64,000 nucleotides of DNA from Branchiostoma belcheri (lineage: Eukaryota > Chordata > Leptocardii > Amphioxiformes > Branchiostomatidae): positions 677,354 to 741,353 of the forward strand of contig NW_017804509.1 of NCBI RefSeq assembly GCF_001625305.1. Reading direction: 5' to 3'. Below are positions 32,217 to 44,200 of this stretch, in pieces (position 1 is the first letter of the stretch; each line of letters starts with the position of its first letter). The notes under the pieces were generated by a model. That model saw only the letters and a list, made by a program, of their open reading frames with translations, made no database searches and was not told where the DNA came from. Made by a program: the position numbers and the translations under genes.

Positions 32217-35200
32217 GTGGGTTTTTGGTGGGTGGGAGGGGGGCTAGCTGTGTTGGAATTCGTTCGGGGGAACTAAAGTAATTTATGCGTTTTATCTACA
32301 AGCAGATCTTTTGGTGGCAGAGCAAGACAGTACCAAATTGGCAGCACAGAATATTTGGCATGGCAGTGTCCAATGGTTGGCGTAAAAAATGGTACGAGGT
32401 ACAAGAAAGAAAGCTTGAAAAATCACGTAAAAAAAAAATAAGCCGAACGGTCAGCCGAACCCTAAAACCTCTGTCTTAGGCCATGGGGAGTAGAAAATAC
32501 ACAGGAATGAATGAACTTTATAATTTGCTCGACAGTTGTACATGGTACAATGTATGGCAACGATGACAATGTGGACAATACAACCAAGTCTGTTCTAAGA
32601 GACTACTAGTATTACTGCAGGAATAAGAGACTATTAGTATGATTTACTACAGGCATGTGTACATAATTTACACATACGCGAAGTTGACAAGGAACACATG
32701 CTGGGATAATCAATGAGGAAATAATGCGTTAACACCATACGGGGAATCCGATCCGTCAACAAACAAAGCACTGTTATAAGCAGATAATCGAGTTAGAGAT
32801 GGTGAGATCTGTTGCATGTGAGAAAACATGTAGTTTGCTTACAACTACAAGTGAAAATGAAAGGAATTTTTTCCCACTCAAGTTGGTGTTATAATTTATT
32901 TGTGGTTTTTTAATACCACAGCTTATTGACCTTGAGACCGAGAGCCCACTCACAGTCAAGCTAGTCAACTAGTACCTTCCTTTGCATAAATTATTAATAA
33001 TATAAGAATTGTTGTGGTTACTTTTGGATTTTGCCCATTGACCCAAGCATGATATATAATCCTATCCTTATGTCACATATCAGATCATTTTCTACAACTT
33101 AGTCAAGTCAAGTTTAAGTCCTGTATTATAGAAGAAACTATGTGTGGTGCATGGCCAGGCCTGGTGCACGGCATTTTATTATTGGTAGATACCATGCCTG
33201 AATTGTGTCTAGTCAAAAAATGTAAGTTGTGAACTTTTCACATGTAATCTGAATGTTTCTTTTGTGTGTGCAAATTCTATTTCTAGTTGGCAGGTGGTCA
33301 TTTTGGTCTTGTAAAATGTCTATATAATGTGTGAGTCACGAGTGTGTGTATATTAACTTATTAAGGGGGTGGATGTCATTGTGGAGTGTGGACTGATAGA
33401 TGAGTATGTTGTTCACGCAAATCTTTTATGTTGTGGTCAGGTCGATCTGTGAAAAGTGTTAGTCCTTTGTTTATAATTAGATTATAAATAATCCAGTTAT
33501 GGTCTGTTGGTACAGTAAATATAATCAATTACCATCTTGCATATCAATCAATCAAACAATCAATCAAACATTCATACAGATACTACAAGCTGTTATGGTC
33601 TGTGGTACTGTGGTACAACTACATGTATATGGTAACTCATACAGTAAATACAGCCAATACCACTTTGGAAATGAATGGCGGAATAAATAAATGAATGAAT
33701 GACTGAATGAATGACTGAATGAATGAATGAATGAAACATTCAGACAGATGACTACAGACTTCCTTTTTTAATCATTGAAATAAAAGTACATTATCAGACA
33801 TGATCTCATGATGAAATCATGGGCCTGTGACAAAAAGAGAACTAGGGTTGAATTAATTATTATAGAAACAGGAAGTGTTGTACATTCCTGTTGTACAGAA
33901 CTGTGCTGACTGGTGTGTGAGGTATGTGGTAAGGGGGCGGAATAAAGGGTGAGAAATAAAGGCCTTTTATCATGGAGTATGTGTGACAATTGCACTTCCT
34001 CCAGGCTAGTCAGGGCCAGGGTTAGAGTTAGATGTGTGACTCTTAGTACATCATACTACATGTACATAGCATAGCATAGGGGTAAACCAGGAGTTCATTA
34101 ATGAATGACTAGATATAGCTGGTGAATAGTATAACCATCCTTAACATATCAGTGTGTCAGGTATGTGGTTAAAGGGCGTACTTCTGGGTGAGAAATAAAG
34201 GTCTTTTATCATAAGGTATGTGTGACAATTGCACTTCCTCCAGGCTAGTCAGGTCAGGGTCAGGATTAGGGTTAGGCTTAGAGGTGATTGTGTTACTCTA
34301 TAAGTAGTATACGTGTATGAAGTACATCATACTAGTAGTATCATACATGTACATGTACGTAGCATATAGGGATAAACCAGCAGTTGATAGCTATTTCATG
34401 GATCACTATAGCTGGTATAATCATCCTTCGCATATCATAAAAATTGTGCCCTTCCTAGGCTAGTCAGGGAATTACTTACTAAACTATCTTAGGGTCTATG
34501 GTTGGAGGTGGATGTATGGCTCCAAGTACTGAAACACAAACAGTCTGATACAAAAGGTATAAACCAGTTGATATGTGCATCACTATGGCTGGTATAAATG
34601 TCCTTCGCATACCGTGAAATGTACCAGTTTGTGTGAAAATGTGATCTTCCTGGGCTAGGCAGGGTAGGGTCAGGGTTAGAGGTGGATGAGTAACTCCAAG
34701 TATATATATTATAAGCAGTATAATAGTGCACTGTATCACCATGGCAGTACAATGTACAGTACATGTATGTCCTTTACATATTGTGAAATGAATGTGTGAA
34801 AACTGCCCTTCCTGGGCTAGGCAGGGTAGGGTTAGCTATAGGGGGAAGTATGACTGTACTGTAGTACAGTACCATACATGTACAATGTATATTGCATAGG
34901 GATAAACTTAAAAGCCATTATTTCAGGGGTGGATACAGTTTTTTTTTTCAGCACAGCTCCAGTGTTACCTGCACTAACCTGCATACTACAGCTCTAAACT
35001 GGAAAAGAGGAAGCCATGGAAAACTGATTTATAATATCCAGAATACTCAATTCCTGATATACAATGTAGCCATCATATTGTACTTGTAGAAAGTTGTACT
35101 GTAACATATTTTCAATCAAAGACAAGACTATTTTGTTTGTCAGAATTTTTTCATGCATATCTATTATTTCGTGGCTAAGACAGCAATTCTGAGAAAAAGT

Positions 35201-38200
35201 TTTAGTCATGAGAATATTTTCCAAGTAATTTCATTATGAATATGAGTCACTGCCCTATGACTATAGTAGGAGTGCTGTGACTCTCCTGGATTCCTATTGT
35301 CCTCAGGGGCAGATCACTTTCCCTTTCACCATTGTTCTCTTGGAGAAGTGAAAGTCATTATGACTAAGAGTAAACAATGGTACACAGACTGAAGTACACT
35401 CATATTTGAAATTTTGAGATGTGTAGGACTTCAAAAAATGAAACTTGGAAATATTTCTAGACAAGTCATTCATTCATTCTAAAGTATTATTACTGATAGA
35501 AAACACAGAGGTTACAGCAAAACAAACTGTCAGAAATGAACTCTTTTTACACAGAAGTCTTCTTCAAATATTGAACATTTGAACTGCTGTAATTGTATTG
35601 TTGTGAACTTTGGACTGTGCAGTTACCTTTGAAGCCTTTTGTATAATAGTATTAGTAAGTAGTTGTGTACTGGTTTGTACTTAATTGACTGAGGGAGTTT
35701 GAGAGAGGAAGCTGTGTTGAAACGTGACATGTTGAAAACGGTGTGTCAAGTTGTCATGTCTGGAATTTCAGGATCACATACCAACAACTCTGCTGCTAAG
35801 TGCTGCTGACAAGCCTTACTAACAGCAGTGAATAATGGTGAACTCGAACTTATTGGGATTCGAATGTTTAGGAATTCAAGAACTTTGGAGCCTTGCAGGA
35901 TCTGGGCTTGAAACACCCATGGGTGCATGATGTATCCGATCCAAAGATTGATTCTGCTCACCTTATTTTCAATCAAGGGTGCACTGGTGCACCTACTCTA
36001 GAGTTAAAAGACATCTCTGTATTTTTTTTATAGTTAAAGAGTTTGACTTGTTCCAACACAAAAAGGGAACTCACCATAAATTTTCGGCTGATCCCGTCAA
36101 CCTTCGTCAGATTTGTGTTGGAACAAGTCAAACTCTTTAACTATGGATTCTACCAACACAGATGAGCTTTCATTCGAATATCTCTGTATTTTATTTATGT
36201 TAACAGTAAAGGTTCTAATTCTATGAACAGTTTGTACAATGGGACACAGCATATCATGACAAATGTGACAAAAGATAAACCATTGTAGTTGTTACTTGAC
36301 TGTCATAATTTTGGTTCATTCAAGCTCTGAAGAGATTCTGGCTGTAGGTAGTTAAGTCAAGACAGGAAAGACATTGTTGACGAACTTCCCACATCTATAC
36401 AAATCCTGGTCACAGTATTTACCCTAAACACAAGACTGTTTGAATGTTTGAATGGTTTCTTAGTCAGTAAACATAGAAAGGAGGAAGTATGGATGATTCA
36501 CAGTCTGTCACCAAGTCCTTGTGTTTGTTTGTTCTAATTTACCATAACAGTGCAGGTTAGTGCAGGTAGAATTGTAGCTGTGCAGGTATAGTACACCTGT
36601 GTGGATTTTTATTTGCAGAAACAGGGCTCAAAATTCATTTTTGGTGCACCTAACCTAAAAAATTAAAGATAGAAGAATGTCAGCAAAAACTAATTATGTT
36701 ACATTTCTAAAGAAAACTTTTACTATAAGTATACCATTATGATTTTATTATTCTTATGACACTTAGATGGTAAGAATATGCTGTATACTAGTATTACTAA
36801 CCATACATTTTTAAAAATATCTTTACATAGTATTACGTAAACCAGGTATGAAAAGATTTGAGTGTACCTGTATACGCAAAAAAAAATTGGGTGCTCATGT
36901 GCAGCTCCAAATTTGGGTGCACTAATGTGCACATGCACCCAGTATTTCAAGCCCTGCCACCTACAAAGTATGAAAAAATAAGATACTCTTCCATTGATGA
37001 AGGTTAGACATCCAGGTAATATTAGATATGCCAAAAAACAGTAACTCTTAGCAATTCAATTGGATATTATTTTGGAAACTGTCAGACATTTCAGGTGGCA
37101 TCCACTAATGTTCGTCAGTGACTTGAGAAGTTGAGTAACTGCTTTTTGGCGTAAGTTAGTAAGATACCCTTCCCCCTCACCAACCCTCAACCATTTCTCC
37201 TTGGTCCCCTGAGACCAGACTTGACAGTATAATTAATCAGTACTGATAGACTGAGCTGGTAATAGAAAAACAATTGACTCACAGACCAATCCACCTGTCA
37301 GAATGCATCAGCAACTACAGGCTGGAATATCACATTATCAACCAAATCATAATACATGGATGTGATGTGGGAGAAGAATTTATTTTATATTATTAGAATC
37401 CATGGCAAAATTGTTTGAATGTCAAACTCAAACATTGGATTTTTTTGCATTATTTTCTAATGTATTTGTGTGTAGTTATATACTTTAATAGTCTTTATTA
37501 GGATATCCATTAGAATATGTATGCAATCATGTAGTTTTATTCTAAAGAAAAGAAATGGAGAAAAATTGGCAGAATGTGTCTTAAGGGGCTAACCATGGCC
37601 AGTGTCCTAGCTAACAGTAACATGACCCAATCCCCAAAAAATCAATTTTACTAAAAAAACATTTATCTTTCACACAACATGTGTTTCCTGTTTCAGTCCT
37701 GAAAAAATTTGGATTGGTAGTTAGGGATTATCTTTTTTTTTTTAAATTAAGACTCCAGTGATATCTGTATATGTAGGGGTCCAACTTATACAATACAGTT
37801 TAACAAAGTAAAACTTGCATAGGGACACCTTTATTTTCAATGTCAATGTTAGAAAACCAATAATTGTACAACGTTTTGTCATTCAGGTGTCAGATGATGG
37901 AGCTAGAAAAGTTCATCAGCTCCAAAAATTAAAATTTATGTCCCTTGCAGAGGTCCAGCCCCCCAAAAAGTCTAGGGTCAGCAGGTTTTTCAAAGGTCGA
38001 TTGGGAAACAGGAAACACAACATTTTTTTTTCTAGGCCTCAGCAGCATCTACATGTAGCATTGACTCCAATACCCCTAAAAGCCGTTCACAGTCACGTAC
38101 ATGAACGCATTGTAATTTCCAACCCTCACTAATCTCTGCCAATGTAGCAATTCCCCAAATGTATCGGCACAATTTCTCACACGCAGAGTGGTAAGGACCT

Positions 38201-41200
38201 TACGCTGGGACTTCCTGTAATTTGACAGAGAGGAATGTGCCGCCACATCAATGCTACATTACTGATTCATTTGATGTTCCGTCATCTACATGTAGCAAAT
38301 TCAGGGCTTAAAATTCAGTTTGGAATTGGGCTGGGCTCAAAATTCATGTGCCTAAACATTTAACATCTGTGTCCATAATTAATATCACCAGGGTCTATAA
38401 TATCGCCACCTTGAGAAATAGTGTGCTTTAAGATATTTTTACTGCAACATACTTTTGGTATGCACTCCTGCACACCTCAAATGTACATACCTAGGGTATG
38501 TTGCAATAAAAATATCTTTAAGCACACTTTTTCTCAAGGTGGCGATATTATGGACTATGGTGATATTATGGACACAGATGTTACTGGTGCACAAAAAAAT
38601 TTTGGGTTCAGCACATGAATTGAAATAAGGAAAAACCTGATTTACAAACCTTATAATAAAATTATATTTAAGTTATAATTACTGCCTCAGTTTCTTCAGT
38701 GCCACAGATGATTGCACCCTGGGTGCCAGACTAATGTTGGGCCATTAGCCGTTTTCCTTTTGCAGCCAAGACGCCTTCACCTGCCTATCTAAATTACCAC
38801 TATATGGAGTTGAGCCCAGGGGGAGTTTGGCCGGCCCTTCAACTAAAGCCAAACTCCCCCTAGGCTCAACTGGGCTAATGGCCGATACTACATGTAGTCT
38901 GGCACCCGGGGTAATGATTGGCCAACCTTGTACATATGTACGTCTGGGCCTGTACCTAATTAATGTCAGGATTGTCTGAAAAACAGGTCAAAACGACCTG
39001 AGTTCATTATCCTGTTTAAATAAATAAAGTGAAAGTAAGTGAAAGCTAATTTACCTGTACCTGTCCTCTAGTAGCTAAAAAGCAACTAAACGTCTGTTTT
39101 TATTTGTTGTTTGCACAGTTTGCGGAGAGGAACCAGTCCCAACTGCCAGGACAACACAGGCTACACACCTCTGCACCATGCTGCACTCAACGGACACAGG
39201 TAACCGCCATTAGCATTGACCCACCGTGTTACATGTATCTTTGACAAAACAGTATTTTTGAGAGATCTCGAGTGCAGCACCCCCAGGTACATGTATGCAC
39301 AGTTCAGATATACATTGTACAGGGGTGCTTTATACTTGGGGATATCGCATTGAACATCACTTTAGATCCATTTTTCAGGGTCATGGATATATGTACTTAG
39401 TAACTTGGTGGAATAATGTTACAACTAATGCTAAAACATGAAGTTGATAAACTATTGCCTGTTAGGTGCAGGCAGACACCAGAAATCCTTGTGAAAGCTC
39501 ATTTCCTTTCCTGTAGCAAAAATAGATATTATTTCAAATCCTGTTGGAATTCTGATTTCATTTTATGTTATTCTTTACACAATTGTTTCCTGTACATTTG
39601 TCAACTTGTTCTATGCAGGGAAGTGGTGGCCTTGCTACTGAACTATGGTGCCTCTGCCAACCTGGCTGATAGTAAGGGCAGCTACCCACTCCACCTAGCA
39701 GCATGGACCGGTAATGCAGACATTGTCAGGTCCCTCATACTACATGGGCCATCACATGCCAAAGTCAACGAAAGGGTAAGACTAAGAGATTTTAGGCTTT
39801 GTGTGTACATTCTGTTCCTCGATAGAATACAGAATACATTTGTCAGTTAGCATGAAAGTTCATCTGAACTTGGTAAAATAGTCATGAATAAATTAAACTG
39901 ACTAAATTTATGACTGAATCATTTTTGTTGTTGAGTTGGAGAACAGTTTAATTTCCTTCACACATTTGTCAGTTATTAGTTTACTTGAAAGTTAAGATTT
40001 TTCTCTTTTTGTTTTTAACTGTAATTTTTGTATCGTATTTTATAGTTACATTGTAGCTCCTCACAGTTCCAAACCCCTGGCTGAAAAGAGAGCGTAATCA
40101 GTTCACACAATAACTAATATTGTAATTATTCCTGATTTTTTCACTGTACTGTTATGTTCACTGTTTTCACTGTTACTTCTGTACCATGAATTTACCATTA
40201 CACTTACTAACAATTCTTGGACTTTCTTTTTTCTGCATCTGTCGCCACTGTGGATATATAGTTTCACGAACATGTCCACTTTTCTCAGACCGTGAACTTT
40301 TGCTGCCGTGAACATAAAGTGAATACAGTAGTCAATAAAAGTAATGATTGACATTTTATTGTTTTTTTACAGAACAAGGACAGTGAGACCCCTCTGCACT
40401 TTGCTGCCCAGTATGGACACACTGCCGTAGTAAAGGTCCTGTTGGAGGTATGATTGTTTGTTTGTTTGTTTGTTGATTTCTTTATACATTACTTTATACT
40501 TTATTATTGGAACGTCCCATGATACATCCCTGTATCCCTTGCACATCTAACTGCTTGTAGTGAGTGAGTGAGTTGTAAGCTATCTGGCGAGGTTGTCTCT
40601 AATTAACGTTGTAGCTCTACATGTTCTAGGAAAAAAAACTGTTCAACACCAAAATCAAATAGTTCTAGACTAGAAAAAATGATGGTATTTGAAAATTGGT
40701 TGTTAGGAACAAGGTAGGTGGTTAGGTACACACATGTACCATCATAAAATGATACTACTTTACAGAGTTTTATGCTGAAGCCTGGTTGTACTGATACTTC
40801 ATCAGCTGCTTAAAGTCTTCAATCTTTGTATGCTTCAGTTTATTGTGTGCTATTTATCTGATTGTCTTTCTGCTTGATGTGAACTTATTACCATTTATGA
40901 TGATTATTTAGCATCATGCAGACCCCACGATGAGAAACAAGCGAGAGGAGGCCCCCCTGGACCTGGCGTGTCTCTACGGAAGACTGGACACAGTGGAACT
41001 CCTGCTGAGGAAACACCCAACCCTGCTGGACAGGCCGGGGGGTCAGTCCACCCCCCTACACCTGGCCTCGCGCAACGGGCACAAACCTGTGGTGCAGGTC
41101 CTACTGGAGGCCGGCATAGACATCAACAAGAAGGTAAAAAAAGATATGACTATTGAGTTTCATAGTTCGGGTACAGAGCTGCCTGTACCTGTATCTGAAC

Positions 41201-44200
41201 AGCTAGTAACAAAATAAGCAACAAACATGTGGTGCAGGTCCTACTGGAGGCTGGAATTGACATCAAGAAGAAGGTGAACAGAATACACGTTTAACTAAGA
41301 CTTTCATATAGATCTGCCAGGTACTGAGGTTTAGGTCTAAGTCCAGACGTGGTTTACTTTGCTGTGCATTGCTGAAAGAATTACATTTGTAGTTGATGGC
41401 AAGACTGTTAACATTTCTGTATATGATTCAACAAGGAAGCATGCTACAAATGTTAGCAAAAAGTGTCCACACCCCCTGCATAATGATCAAGACATGGTCT
41501 TTATCTCGCAACAAAGGACCACTTACAATGTATGAAATAAAGACCACTTGGCGGGATGGTTTTGCAACACTTGTATCATGCTAACTTTGATATTATGGTG
41601 TCATAACCAGTACAAAACAGGGGCTTTAGATTGGTCAACATCACTTGGCTATATGATGCTGTTAATGTTTGTATGATGTTTGTTATATTGACAGACTGAG
41701 AATGGTACAGCCCTGCATGAGGCTGCTCTCTGTGGGAAGGTGGACATCGTCAGGCTGCTACTAGACTGTGGTACGTGCCAATCAATCAAACAAATAAACA
41801 AACAAACAAACATTGAGCAATGTAGGATGCTGCTCGACTGTAGTACGAATCAATCAAACAATCAATCAATCAATGTAGGCTGCTGCTGGACTGTGGCCAT
41901 GGTTCAATCAACTAATTAATCCATCAATTAATCCATCAATCAATCCATCAATCAATCAGTCAAAGATTATTAACAATGATAGTGTTGGTAAATTCATTCT
42001 AGTATTGGCAAATTCAGGTTTTGTCAAAGCTGTAAAATAGTGTACTGTTGTTATGTGTTTTTTCAAGAATAAAGTTTCCCTTTTGTGCAGGTGTAGACCC
42101 GTTAATCCAGGACAAGTCAGGACAGACAGTTCTGGAGCTGCTGGCTGGTATCCCCAAAGCTTCTGAGATCACCAAACTCATCAAAGGTATGTTCCCTGGT
42201 CTCACATCCGTGAATAGTTTCATCAGGTTGGTAAGACACTGAGTAAAGAGACTCTTTTTACACAACCAAGTCTTTTATTCAGCAGCCGATGTTTCGGTGA
42301 CCGTCTGTCACCTTCCTCAGGGCAATTCTGACTGGTTCACATTGCACATTTAGGAATGCATCTATAGCAGCGACACCTGTGCTGCAGTGCAATGTGAACC
42401 AGTCAGAATTGCCCTGAGGAAGGTGACAGACGGTCACCGAAACGTCGGCTGAATAAATGACTTGGCTGTGTAAATTCTCTTTACTCAGTCCTCAGGTCAC
42501 GTCAGAGCTTTAGTCCTATTGGACATGGAGAAATGTTGCAGAGGACCTACAACCGTGTTGTGAAATTCCTTTATCATATTCATCTGTCACTAACGAACAA
42601 AAAACACTGCTTAATGTGTAACATGTCATTTTGTCTATCACTGCTTCTTGAGGAAACTCTTTGTCTCTCTCACGCTAAAGTGAACTCTCATCCTGTGGTG
42701 ACAATTTTCTTCATCTTTAAAAAATGCACCTTGTCATAGTGTACACCATTCCTTAAATGCTTCTCATCACTCTATCTTTGTCTCTCCTGAACTCTTTTCT
42801 CTCTGCTGCTGCACAGAAGTCAGATCTAACAATAACGATCCACCTTCCAAACCCAGCCTGCGTAAGTCTGCTCTCTTCCATTCTATGCTCGTACATGTAC
42901 GTTGCTCCTGCTTACTGCAATGTTAGTGATGGTAAAATGAAAGTGCAGTACTAGGTATTTGTGAACTTTCTACTTTTACCTTACCTTCACTAGACCGCAT
43001 AAAAAAATGATTCAGATTCTGAAATGTAATTAAATTGAGGCTAAGAATTTTATCATTTATACAATTTGACAAACATTGGAAATTTTACTTACTGTAATTT
43101 TGAATTATGAATGAATTTGGAAATGTTACAAATATTATAAACCATTTGACTTGCTCCCATGGAACTTTCTGTTCATGGATCATGTATAAAAACCAATTCG
43201 AGTAAGGATATGATACATGGTACATCTTCATGAATAGATAATAAAGATAGATGAATAGATAATTTTCATCAAAAAACAGTTACTCAAGCAACTGGATATG
43301 ATTTGGGATTTGTCAGTGACACTGGAGACTTGTCAGAAAAGCAGGTTTATACTTACTAACAAATTGATTGATAGGAAAATAGATACTAGATAGATAAATT
43401 ATATTATAGATATTTTTCTTTGATCTGCTGTTTCATTGGATTTTCGGTCAACATTGCATCAGAATTTTGCCTGTTGCTAAGGATCTTTTCCAACACAACT
43501 GTGACTACCGAAATGCTATGAACAATGCATTACAGGTTTCGTTCAGGTTCAGTACATTCTGCCAATGTGCTCAAATGGTGTAAACAATAATTATAATTTT
43601 CTTTGATCTGTCCCTCCCCCCCACAGACCACATGAACAAGTTGTGCCTACCCATCGGTAGCCTGGACTCCGCCCCGGCGTCTCCCTCTGTGATTGACAGC
43701 TCGCCCGAACACGTGCAGAGTCCTTACGATAACGTCCCGCAGCCAATACCCAGCCCCTACCACAACATCGGGGACGACGATCATGATATTCCCGCGCCCC
43801 CCGCGCATGGGTCAACTTCTTCTGAGGAGGAGAACTTGTATGACGAACCACCGATAGAAGCCTTCAGGGGAAGGGAAAGAGAGGTAGGAGAATCTTTCTC
43901 TCATTGATAGTAGATAAATTATAGATATCAGGTGAAAGTCAATAGCTATGATGAGATTCCTGCACCTCCCATGCATGTGTTGTCTTCTGACCATGAGGAC
44001 CACCGATAGAAGCCTTCAGGGGCAGGGAAGGAGAGGTAGGAACAACTTTGTCTCATAGTCAAATATGTCACTCTGTATCATTTACTAGACATATTATGGC
44101 TATGGATGGAATATTATGGCTATGGACGGAATATTATGGCTACGGATGGACTATTATGGCTATGGATTGAATATTAATTATGGGTGCATCTAGATAGTTG

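Larger units (their letters stand above)
32217..39118. other. ANKS1 intron 1 (6.9 kb)
   Basis: Holds a five-unit tandem repeat (33,900-34,920) and several inverted-repeat elements listed separately. AAAT-type short repeats occur around 33,690-33,735 (gaatgaatgaat). No internal exon recognised. Confidence 0.7.

Noticed and set aside
43632-43907. Continuing exon 8 into its apparent open frame past 43,883
   Set aside because: The gtagga donor at 43,884 joins in phase with exon 9; reading on gives a stop after eight codons.
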